Below are positions 33,452-40,832 of a stretch of 64,000 bases of DNA, one piece after another (position 1 is the first letter of the stretch; each line of letters begins with the position of its first letter). This DNA is from Pseudoflavonifractor sp. MSJ-37. Lineage in GTDB: Bacteria; Bacillota; Clostridia; Oscillospirales; Oscillospiraceae. The stretch covers positions 124,001 to 188,000 of the forward strand of contig NZ_JAHLPP010000001.1 of assembly GCF_018917965.1 (NCBI RefSeq), read 5' to 3'. Made by a program: the position numbers and the translations under genes. The notes under the pieces are model-generated. The model had not been told where the DNA came from. It saw only the letters and a list, made by a program, of their open reading frames with translations, and made no database searches.

Positions 33452-34852
33452 ATGAAGCAGATCGACCTCATCATCAAAAACGCGTATCTCATCACGATGG
33501 ACCCCGCGCACAGCGTCCTCACGGATGCCTGTGTCGCGATCGATGGCGGCAAGATCCTGGAAGTGGGCGGCGCCGACCTTCTGGAGCGCTATCAGGCGGC
33601 TAAGACGATCGATGCTTATGGGAAATATGTGTTCCCGGGCTTCATCAGTACCCACTCGCACCTGTTCCAGACCATGCTCAAGGGCCTGGGACGCGATAAG
33701 TTCCTTATCGACTGGCTCAACAGCTCGGTGCGGGTGGCTCTGCATGAGTTCGACGAGGAGACTGTCTACTATGCGGCTCTGCTGGGCTGCATGGAGGGCA
33801 TCAAAAGCGGCACTACCACTATTCTGGACTATATGTATGCCCACCCCATCCCTGGACTGGATGACTGTGTGACGAAGGCGTTCGAGGAGATCGGCATCCG
33901 GGGCGTCCTGGGCCGAGCCTTCACGGATGTGAGCTCGTTCCCGCCGGAGATCGCCTGCCCTCATGTGGAGACCGAGCGGGACTTCTTCGATGAGGTGCGC
34001 CGCCTGGAGAAGAAGTATCGTGCCCATGACCGTATCAGTGTCTGCATGGCGCCTGGCATCATTTGGGATCATACAGATGAAGGCTTCCGTGAGATGCGCC
34101 GCACGGCAGATGAACTCCATATGCCCATCACCATGCATCTGGTCGAGACTCCGGATGATGACGCGTTCAGCCGTGAAAAGTACGGTGAGGACACGATCCC
34201 ACATCTGGAGAAGCTGGGCGTGCTGGGTCCCGACTTTATTGCGGTCCACTGCGTCTATATGCGGGATGAGGATCTGGAGACCTTCAAGAAGTACGATGTG
34301 AAGGTCTCTCACAACCCCAACTCCAATATGGTCCTGGCTTCCGGCGTGGCCCGTATCCCGGAGATGCTGGAGAAGGGCATCACCGTCAGCCTGGCCTGCG
34401 ATGGCTCGGCCAGCAATGATACCCAAAATTATCTGGAGGTCATCAAGGCGGCCAGTCTGATGCAGAAGGTCTATCACCGGGATCCCTCTTTGATGCCTGC
34501 GTCCACGGTGCTGGAGCTGGCCACTATGGGCGGCGCCAAGACTCTGGGCCGTGAGAGCGAGCTCGGTTCGATCGAGGCTGGCAAAAAGGCCGACCTGGTC
34601 CTCTTCGACCCGCTGAGTCCCTGGTCCGCACCTGTCCATGACCCGGTGAGCGCCTTGACCTATTCCTGTAGCCCTGACAATATCAAAACGGTCATCATCG
34701 AGGGCAGAGTCGTTCTGGAGGACGGCCATATGACCACGGTGGATGAGGAGAAGGTGATCCGTGAGGCTCAGCGCCTCGGCACCCGCCTGGTCGAAAAGTC
34801 CGGTTTGGGCAATAGCCAGTGGGGCAAAAAGATGCCCTTCATACATATTTGA
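33452..34852 (+). CDS. amidohydrolase of the SsnA/Atz/Trz (cytosine deaminase-like) group
   Basis: A 466-residue metal-dependent hydrolase of the amidohydrolase superfamily, the group that deaminates or dechlorinates guanine, 8-oxoguanine, pterins, triazines and similar rings. Metal ligands are visible: His68-X-His70 (ISTHSHLFQT), HLVET near 229, AVHCVYM near 264 and CDGSASND near 316. AAGGA lies 8 bases before the ATG at 33452, preferred to a GTG six bases earlier. It lies inside the 2-oxoacid dehydrogenase operon between E2 and a RibD-like reductase. A heterocycle deaminase role is the best inference; hydrolysis of another ring substituent is possible. Confidence 0.88.
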   Translation: MKQIDLIIKNAYLITMDPAHSVLTDACVAIDGGKILEVGGADLLERYQAAKTIDAYGKYVFPGFISTHSHLFQTMLKGLGRDKFLIDWLNSSVRVALHEFDEETVYYAALLGCMEGIKSGTTTILDYMYAHPIPGLDDCVTKAFEEIGIRGVLGRAFTDVSSFPPEIACPHVETERDFFDEVRRLEKKYRAHDRISVCMAPGIIWDHTDEGFREMRRTADELHMPITMHLVETPDDDAFSREKYGEDTIPHLEKLGVLGPDFIAVHCVYMRDEDLETFKKYDVKVSHNPNSNMVLASGVARIPEMLEKGITVSLACDGSASNDTQNYLEVIKAASLMQKVYHRDPSLMPASTVLELATMGGAKTLGRESELGSIEAGKKADLVLFDPLSPWSAPVHDPVSALTYSCSPDNIKTVIIEGRVVLEDGHMTTVDEEKVIREAQRLGTRLVEKSGLGNSQWGKKMPFIHI

Positions 34853-34873
34853 GTGGAGATGGAGGACAAGGAT

Positions 34874-35881
34874 ATGAACAAACTCAACTTTTTCCAGACC
34901 CCGAAGGATGACCTGAAGATCCACATGGTGTTCCGGGATGAAAAGCATATGGAGGAGCTGAAGGCGGCTTCTGCTGAGACCGATGTCATGCCGGATGTCC
35001 ACGATTATTATACCGATATCTATTTCCCCAAGGCTCCGGCGGACCGCCCGTATACCTTCTCCTCCATCGTGCTGTCCTCTGATGGCAAGATGGCCTACCA
35101 GGATGATCCTGCGGGGCCTCTGGTGGCGAAAAACAACTATCTGGATCCCAATGGCTCCCTGGGCGACTTCTGGGTGCTGAACGTCCTGAGATCCTATGCC
35201 GACGGTATCATCGTGGGCGCGAATACTCTGGCGAAGGAGCCCGGCATCACCTGCCATGTTTATGATGAGGACCTGACCCGTCAGCGGCGGGAGCATCTGG
35301 GCAAAAAGTATCAGCCGGTCAGTGTGGTCGTCTCTTTCGATGCCACCGACATCCCCTTCGACCACTACACCTTTGCGGTGGATCCTGCCGAGGAGCTGAA
35401 GATGATCATCGCGACCGGACCGGATGGCCTGGAGTACATCAAGGACCATTCTCCGCTGAAGCATGTGTTTTATGGACCCTTCGATTCCAGGGAGGACGTG
35501 GATGCGGCAGAGCTGGCCCCCATCCATCAGGACTTCGACATCGTACCTGTGATCGTCACCGGCACCGGCAAGTCTCCGGATGGCCATCTGATGATGTATA
35601 TCCTCAAGAAGCTGGGTCTGGAGAAGCTCTGTGTGGAGTCTCCCTCTTATTGTGCCTATATGCTCAAGGAGCAGATGCTGGATGAGTACTTTATCGATTA
35701 CTCTATGGTGTTCGTGGGCGGCACGACTACCCCGGGTTCGTTCATTGCTTACGGGAGCAAGGACCATCCCCATGCGGACCTGATCTCCTTGGGCGTCCAT
35801 AAGAGCAATTTCCTGTTCACACGGCAGAAGATCCGCTATGGCGTGAAAAATACCACGGATCTCTCCGGCTATAAATATTGA
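34874..35881 (+). CDS. RibD C-terminal/dihydrofolate reductase-like protein
   Basis: A 335-residue protein with the DHFR-like fold of RibD-C reductases, which reduce a pyrimidine or pterin-type substrate with NAD(P)H. Family marks are TFSSIVLSSDGKMA near 55, GIIVGANTLAKE, and the C-terminal KLCVESPSY...MLDEYFIDYSMVFVGG. The usual EGG before the helix reads ESPS. There is no deaminase domain and no other riboflavin gene nearby, and the N-terminal 45 residues are extra. GGAGG lies 8 bases before the ATG at 34874, so nearer in-frame GTG/ATG codons are rejected. Its place beside an amidohydrolase suggests reduction of a nitrogen heterocycle. Confidence 0.75.
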   Translation: MNKLNFFQTPKDDLKIHMVFRDEKHMEELKAASAETDVMPDVHDYYTDIYFPKAPADRPYTFSSIVLSSDGKMAYQDDPAGPLVAKNNYLDPNGSLGDFWVLNVLRSYADGIIVGANTLAKEPGITCHVYDEDLTRQRREHLGKKYQPVSVVVSFDATDIPFDHYTFAVDPAEELKMIIATGPDGLEYIKDHSPLKHVFYGPFDSREDVDAAELAPIHQDFDIVPVIVTGTGKSPDGHLMMYILKKLGLEKLCVESPSYCAYMLKEQMLDEYFIDYSMVFVGGTTTPGSFIAYGSKDHPHADLISLGVHKSNFLFTRQKIRYGVKNTTDLSGYKY

Positions 35882-35907
35882 CCGGAGGGCAGAAGGAGGA
35901 AGAAGAT

Positions 35908-37299
35908 ATGAGTTATGATCTGGTCGTGATCGGAGCTGGCCCTGGAGGCTATGTGGCCGCCATCCGTGCCGCGCAGCTCGGGATGAAGACGGCTATCGTG
36001 GAAAAGGACCACTGCGGCGGCACTTGCCTCAACTATGGCTGTATCCCGACGAAGGCCCTCTATAAGAATGCGGAAGTGGTGGACGAGCTCAAGCGGGCAG
36101 AGGAGTTTGGCATCGCGCTCAAGGGCTATGACATCGACATGGGGAAGGTCCAGGCCCGAAAAGGCAAGATCGTCAAGACGCTGTCCAGCGGTGTGGAGTT
36201 CCTGCTGAAGGCCAATAAGGTGGATCTGGTCAAGGGCGAGGCGAAGATCATGGCCCCTGGAAAGGTCCAGGCCGGAGGTAAGGTCCTGGAGACGAAGAAG
36301 ATCCTGATCGCCTCCGGCTCCAAGGCATCCAAGCCTCCGATCAAGGGCATCGACCATCCCGGTGTGCTGACCAGCAAGGAAGCTCTGGAGATGGATCATG
36401 TCCCCGGCAAGATCGTCATCGTCGGCGGTGGTGTGATCGGCATCGAGTTCGCGGGCATTTATGCGGCCTTCGGCGCTGAGGTCACGATCGTGGAGTTCAT
36501 GCCGAAGATCATTCCCAACATGGACAAGGAGATCACAGACCGCCTCCAGAAGCTGCTGGAGCAGAAGGGCATCCGCTTCATGGTGGGCACCAAGGTGGAG
36601 GAGATCGGCAAGTCCGGCTCTGGACTCACGGTCACTGTGGACAAGGATGGCGCCAAGACGGCTCTGCCTTGTGACGAGGTCCTGATCTCCACCGGACGTG
36701 AGCTGGATATCGCCGGACTGGGCTTGGATGCTCTGGGCATCCACTATGACCGGAAGGGCGTGAAGGTGGATGCTGATTATCAGACCAACGTCCCCGGCAT
36801 CTACGCGATCGGCGATGTGATCGGCGGTGTCATGCTGGCCCATGTGGCTTCGGAAGAGGGAAAGGTCTGCGTGGAGCGTATGGCCGGTCATGATGTGAGC
36901 GTGGACTATGATCTGATCCCCAGCGCTGTGTTCACGTTCCCTGAGGTGGCCAGCATCGGTCTCTCTGAGGAGCAGGCCAAGGAGAAGGGCCTGGACTATG
37001 AGGTCGGAAAATTCCAGTTCTCCGGCAACGGAAAGGCCTTGACCATGGGCGACGCTGAGGGTATGATCAAGGTGGTCGTGTCTAAGGACAAGCAGCGGAT
37101 CCTGGGCGTCCACATCGTGGGTCCCAACGCCAGCGACCTGCTCACCGAGGCGGCCATCGCCATGCGGGGCGAATTCACCGTGGAGGAGACGGCAGACACT
37201 ATGCACGGCCATCCCACTCTGTCCGAGGCGTTCGAGGAGGCCCTGACCCTGACCTTGGGCCGCGGCATCCATAGTGCCCCTGCGAAAAAGAAGAAGTAA
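35908..37299 (+). CDS. lpdA: dihydrolipoamide dehydrogenase (E3)
   Basis: A 463-residue flavoprotein that reoxidises dihydrolipoamide of the E2 subunit with NAD. FAD fold VVIGAGPGGYVAA at 6-18, redox disulfide Cys40/Cys45 (GGTCLNYGCIPTKA), NAD fold VGGGVIGIEFA and the C-terminal His-Glu pair in HGHPTLSEAFEEA. There is no N-terminal lipoyl domain. AGGAGG lies 8 bases before the ATG at 35908, so the in-frame start 30 bases earlier is rejected. It is the last gene of the cluster before a strong terminator and completes the E1-E2-E3 complex. Confidence 0.95.
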   Translation: MSYDLVVIGAGPGGYVAAIRAAQLGMKTAIVEKDHCGGTCLNYGCIPTKALYKNAEVVDELKRAEEFGIALKGYDIDMGKVQARKGKIVKTLSSGVEFLLKANKVDLVKGEAKIMAPGKVQAGGKVLETKKILIASGSKASKPPIKGIDHPGVLTSKEALEMDHVPGKIVIVGGGVIGIEFAGIYAAFGAEVTIVEFMPKIIPNMDKEITDRLQKLLEQKGIRFMVGTKVEEIGKSGSGLTVTVDKDGAKTALPCDEVLISTGRELDIAGLGLDALGIHYDRKGVKVDADYQTNVPGIYAIGDVIGGVMLAHVASEEGKVCVERMAGHDVSVDYDLIPSAVFTFPEVASIGLSEEQAKEKGLDYEVGKFQFSGNGKALTMGDAEGMIKVVVSKDKQRILGVHIVGPNASDLLTEAAIAMRGEFTVEETADTMHGHPTLSEAFEEALTLTLGRGIHSAPAKKKK

Positions 37300-37319
37300 A
37301 GTCCCCCGATGCGGAGGAC

Positions 37320-37358
37320 AAAACGTCCCTCTGCACAGACGGTGCGGAGGGACGTTTT
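37320..37358 (+). terminator. intrinsic terminator ending the catabolic cluster
   Basis: A 17-base-pair stem (37320-37336 with 37342-37358, one wobble) ending in TTTT, 20 bases after the E3 stop. Confidence 0.88.
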
Positions 37359-37406
37359 AGCGATCGAACGTATGATCGGAAAAGATGCATCGAAAGGAGC
37401 GTAGTC

Positions 37407-37754
37407 ATGGAACTGAAAAAGTATGACGGGAAGCCCCAATTCATCGAGGAGCTGGTATTTCGGATCGCACCGGGACAGGTAGCGCGCTATCTGGATCTGG
37501 AGGCCGAGCTGTTCTCGGAGCCCCTCGCCCACCGGACGGGCTTCCTGGGCGGAGAAACCTGGGTCAGTGCGGACCATGAGGGAGAGGTGACCTCTCTGTA
37601 TTTCTGGGAGAGCGAAGAAGCCTACCACAGCTTGGACCAGGTGTGGCTGGGCGGCCAGAAGCAGAAGATGGGGGAACTCATGGGAGATGACGCGGTCTTC
37701 GTCCGGGCCGGACATACGACGGACCGCCGGTTCCGGGTGCGGGAGTTCCGCTGA
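37407..37754 (+). CDS. ABM-like (antibiotic biosynthesis monooxygenase fold) small protein
   Basis: A 115-residue protein with a dimeric alpha-beta barrel pattern: ELVFRIAPGQVARYLDLEAELF, then GFLGGETWVSADHEGEVTSLYFWESEEAYHSL, close to the ABM/YgiN-like signature in which a strand ending in W.S.E is followed by a helix. Such proteins are small oxygenases, heme- or ligand-binding proteins, or of unknown role. AAAGGAG precedes the ATG. Its stop overlaps the start of the metallo-beta-lactamase-fold gene (TGATGG), so the two are made together. The function is not assigned. Confidence 0.7.
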   Translation: MELKKYDGKPQFIEELVFRIAPGQVARYLDLEAELFSEPLAHRTGFLGGETWVSADHEGEVTSLYFWESEEAYHSLDQVWLGGQKQKMGELMGDDAVFVRAGHTTDRRFRVREFR

Positions 37755-38629
37755 TGGACCATCCCATCCACTCCAAGCGGGACCTTCCTTTAGACGCGCC
37801 GGTCCCGCGGCCGGAGGCGCGGGGGTGGACCGTCTGGCCGGAGGATCCGGCGGAGCTCCGTCTGACAGCCAATGCCGGGGTCCTGCTGGGATGGCGGGGG
37901 GAGAAGCTCCTGCTGGATGGGCTCCACGACAGCCGGGCCCATGATTTCAGCCCGGTCTCCCGGCCGGTACTGGATGCCCTGGAGGATGGGACGCCCCCAT
38001 GGGACGGCATCCGCTGGCTCTTCTACACACACCTCCATATCGACCACTTCTCCGGACGGGAGACGGTGCGCTTCCTGGAACATCAGCGGCCGGACCGGAT
38101 CTTCCTGCCGGCGGGCAACGGCGGGCCGGGCATGGATGGGGAGGATATCGCCGCCCTCCGGCACGTTTTGACCGAGCGGGCGATCCCCACTCAGGAGCTG
38201 CGGCTGGAGGAGTTCCAGACGGTCTGCTTCCCGCTGGCGCCCGGACTGCGGGCCACAGCCTTCCGGTCGGTCCATGCGGGGACGGGCAATGAGGACGTGA
38301 TGCACATCTGCTGGCTCTTCGAGCTGGAAGGGCGGACCGTCCTCTTCCTGGGAGATTCCGACTTCGATGGGGACTACTTCGCCACGGTGCTGGCGGGGCG
38401 GCACATCGACGTGCTGGTAGTGGACCCGCTCTTCGTCACGAACCCGGCGGGCCGGATCGTGGTAGGGGAGTCCATCCGCCCCGGCCGTCTGGTGGTGGAC
38501 CACATCCCCTTCCAGCAGGACGACAAGCTCCATATGCGCCGCCTGGTGGTCCGGGTCTTGGACCGCTGGGGCGGGAAGCTCCCGCCCACAGCGCTGCTGT
38601 GGGACGAGGGGGACACGGTCCTCCTCTGA
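37754..38629 (+). CDS. metallo-beta-lactamase-fold hydrolase
   Basis: A 291-residue member of the metallo-beta-lactamase superfamily. The metal motif THLHIDHFSG (about 91-100) is followed by an SVHAGTGNEDVMHICWLFE strand, FLGDSDFDGDYF and VVDHIPFQQDD, which can supply the remaining His/Asp ligands. Its closest general type is the UlaG/RNase Z-like hydrolase group rather than beta-lactamases. It has no signal peptide, so it is cytoplasmic. It overlaps the ABM-like gene, suggesting a two-gene unit acting on the same small compound. The substrate is unknown. Confidence 0.82.
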   Translation: MDHPIHSKRDLPLDAPVPRPEARGWTVWPEDPAELRLTANAGVLLGWRGEKLLLDGLHDSRAHDFSPVSRPVLDALEDGTPPWDGIRWLFYTHLHIDHFSGRETVRFLEHQRPDRIFLPAGNGGPGMDGEDIAALRHVLTERAIPTQELRLEEFQTVCFPLAPGLRATAFRSVHAGTGNEDVMHICWLFELEGRTVLFLGDSDFDGDYFATVLAGRHIDVLVVDPLFVTNPAGRIVVGESIRPGRLVVDHIPFQQDDKLHMRRLVVRVLDRWGGKLPPTALLWDEGDTVLL

Positions 38630-38668
38630 GGAGGGCAGCCGACGGATATCGAGAAAGGGAGAGGGACC

Positions 38669-38704
38669 AAAGGCGGCCCCGCGCGGAGGCGCGGGGCCGC
38701 CTTT
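38669..38704 (+). terminator. terminator of the ABM/MBL gene pair
   Basis: A perfect 16-base-pair inverted repeat (38669-38684 with 38689-38704) ending CTTT; only a short T-run follows. Confidence 0.7.
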
Positions 38705-38841
38705 GCGCGGAAATGCCGGGAGAAAAATTTTTCTGCTCTGGTCTGCGGAAAAAAGTGCAGAGATCGCGCGAGATCGAAAGAAATGATTGAAAAATTGCGC
38801 CAAATAGGTTATTATGACGGGGTACCCTGGCGAGATAGGCC

Positions 38842-38869
38842 TTTACTGCGGAAAAACTTGTGGTATAAT
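38842..38869 (+). promoter_or_regulatory. promoter of glmS
   Basis: TTTACT (38842-38847), 16-base spacer, TATAAT (38864-38869); start near 38876. Confidence 0.65.
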
Positions 38870-38937
38870 ACGGGTATAGTTTAGGACTGCATTTTGAACT
38901 TTAAAGTATGAAAGTGCAGCGAAATAGGTGATGAACT

Positions 38938-40770
38938 ATGTGCGGAATCGTTGGATTCGTTGGCAGAGAAGAGGCTGCACCCATCCTGTTGGATGGCCTG
39001 CGGCGTTTGGAATATCGTGGCTATGACTCGGCGGGCATCGCGGTCTTCGACCCGAAGGACGGGCTCCAGATGGTCAAGACCAAGGGCCGGATCCAGGTCT
39101 TGGCGGACCATATCGCGGAGCGGGGCGGCCTGAAGGGCACGATCGGCCTGGGACACACCCGCTGGGCCACCCATGGCGTGCCCTCCGATGTGAACGCCCA
39201 CCCCCATATGAGCGAGAACGGCCGGATCGCCGTGGTCCACAACGGCATCATCGAGAACTATGTGGAGATCAAGGAGTTCCTCCAGTCCCAGGGCGTCCAT
39301 TTCACCTCTGAGACGGATACGGAGGTGGTGGCTCAGCTCCTGGAATACTATTATGACGGAAACATCCTGGACACCGTGACCAAAGTGCTCCATCAGATCC
39401 GGGGCTCCTATGGTCTGGGCGTCCTCTGTGCCGACTGCCCCGACCGGCTCATCGCCGCCCGGAAGGACAGCCCCCTGATCCTGGGCTTCGGCAAGGGCTT
39501 CCACATGATCGCCTCCGATGTGACGGCGGTGATCAAGTACACCCGGGACGTGTGCTATCTGGACGACGGCGAGATCGCGGAGATCACCGCCGACCAGTGC
39601 TGGATCTATGACTCCTATCTGCGCCCTGTGGAAAAGGAGCACCACCATGTGGACTGGGAGATCTCCGCCGCGGAGAAGGGCGGCTATGAGCACTTCATGC
39701 TCAAGGAGATCATGGAACAGCCCAAGGCCATCCATGCCACCATCTCTCCCCGCATCCGGGATGGCCAGGTAGTGCTGGACGGACTGGACTACTCCGAGGA
39801 GTATCTGTGGGCCATGGACAAGATCTACATCATCGCCTGCGGCTCCTCCTACCATGTGGGCATGGCGGCCAAGTATGTACTGGAGAAGTACCTGCGCAAG
39901 CCGGTGGAGGTGGCGCTGGCCTCTGAGTTCCGGTACAGTGAGCCCATCGTCACCGACCGGACCCTGGCCCTGGTCATCAGCCAGTCCGGCGAGACCATCG
40001 ACACGCTGGCCGCCCTGCGGGAGGCCAAGCGCCTGGGGGCCCGGATCCTGTCCATCGTCAACGTGATGGGATCCACCATCGCCCGGGAGTCCGACGATGT
40101 GCTCTACACCTGGGCCGGACCGGAGATCGCCGTGGCCACCACCAAGGCCTACTCCACGCAGCTGGCTGTGGTGGACCTGATCTGCCTGAGCTTCGCCCGG
40201 AAGCTGGGCACCATCAGCGCCGAAGAGCACGACACGATCCTGGCCCAGCTCCAGAGCCTGCCCGAGAAGCTGGAGGAGGTCCTGGAGCAGCGGGAGCAGA
40301 TCCAGTATCTGGCGTCCATCTACTTCAACCACTCCTCCGTGTTCTTCATCGGCCGGAACCTGGACTACGCCGTGGGTATGGAGGGCTCCCTGAAGCTGAA
40401 GGAGATCTCCTACCTCCACTCGGAGGCCTACGCCGCCGGTGAGCTCAAGCACGGCACGATCTCCCTGATCGAGCAGGGCACGCTGGTGATCGCACTGGCC
40501 TCCTACCGGCCCCTCTTCGAAAAGACCATGAGCAACGTGGTGGAGGTCAAGAGCCGCGGCGCCAAAGTCCTGGGCCTGACGACAGAGCCGCTCCGGGGGG
40601 AGATGGAGAAGGTGGCCGACCAGACCATCACGGTGCCGGAGGTCCATCCCATGCTCCTGCCTTCGCTGGACGTGGTGCCCATGCAGCTCTTCGCCTACTA
40701 TGTGGCGCTGATGCATGGCTGTGACATCGACAAGCCCCGCAACCTGGCCAAATCGGTCACGGTGGAATAA
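38938..40770 (+). CDS. glmS: glutamine--fructose-6-phosphate aminotransferase (isomerizing)
   Basis: Makes glucosamine 6-phosphate from fructose 6-phosphate and glutamine, the first step to peptidoglycan amino sugars. The 610-residue protein has the N-terminal glutaminase domain with nucleophile Cys2 (MCGIVGF), RLEYRGYDSAG and GHTRWATHG, then two SIS sugar isomerase domains (ACGSSYHVG, ISQSGETIDT, RNLDYAVGMEGSLKLKEISY) and the C-terminal HGCDIDKPRNLAKSVTVE loop. Normal length and motif order. It has its own promoter and a hairpin in the leader but no ribozyme. Confidence 0.97.
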   Translation: MCGIVGFVGREEAAPILLDGLRRLEYRGYDSAGIAVFDPKDGLQMVKTKGRIQVLADHIAERGGLKGTIGLGHTRWATHGVPSDVNAHPHMSENGRIAVVHNGIIENYVEIKEFLQSQGVHFTSETDTEVVAQLLEYYYDGNILDTVTKVLHQIRGSYGLGVLCADCPDRLIAARKDSPLILGFGKGFHMIASDVTAVIKYTRDVCYLDDGEIAEITADQCWIYDSYLRPVEKEHHHVDWEISAAEKGGYEHFMLKEIMEQPKAIHATISPRIRDGQVVLDGLDYSEEYLWAMDKIYIIACGSSYHVGMAAKYVLEKYLRKPVEVALASEFRYSEPIVTDRTLALVISQSGETIDTLAALREAKRLGARILSIVNVMGSTIARESDDVLYTWAGPEIAVATTKAYSTQLAVVDLICLSFARKLGTISAEEHDTILAQLQSLPEKLEEVLEQREQIQYLASIYFNHSSVFFIGRNLDYAVGMEGSLKLKEISYLHSEAYAAGELKHGTISLIEQGTLVIALASYRPLFEKTMSNVVEVKSRGAKVLGLTTEPLRGEMEKVADQTITVPEVHPMLLPSLDVVPMQLFAYYVALMHGCDIDKPRNLAKSVTVE

Positions 40771-40776
40771 ACACAG

Positions 40777-40799
40777 GACCCGCTCCGGGGGAGCGGGTC
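40777..40799 (+). terminator. weak terminator-like hairpin after glmS
   Basis: A perfect 10-base-pair GC-rich stem with a GGG loop but no T-run; some glmS transcripts could read into the binding-protein gene. Confidence 0.5.
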
Positions 40800-40832
40800 G
40801 AGAGAGAAGAGAAAGAGAAGGGAACGACGGAT

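Larger units (their letters stand above)
38630..38937 (+). other. gap upstream of glmS
   Basis: About 308 bases without a gene. It contains a terminator (38669-38704), an AT-rich stretch, the glmS promoter (38842-38869) and a hairpin with stem CTGCATTTT/GAAAGTGCAG (38887-38919) directly before the glmS ribosome binding site. The glmS ribozyme core was looked for and not seen; the leader of about 60 bases is too short for it. Confidence 0.6.

Noticed and set aside
25343-35881. The known anaerobic purine-degradation cluster of gut bacteria (ssnA, hydA, ygeW/X/Y, ygfK, xdh genes)
   Set aside because: Amidohydrolase, Mo hydroxylase and NCS2 permease are shared, but hydA-, ygeW-, ygeX-, ygeY- and ygfK-like genes are all absent, while Mch-like, RibD-like and E1-E3 genes are extra.
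13209-37358. A mobile genomic island
   Set aside because: No integrase, transposase, tRNA boundary or direct repeats were found; only the 22.1-23.75 kb gap is markedly AT-rich, which regulatory DNA can explain.
38640-38937. glmS ribozyme riboswitch
   Set aside because: The predicted leader is only about 60 bases, with one simple hairpin and none of the ribozyme core.
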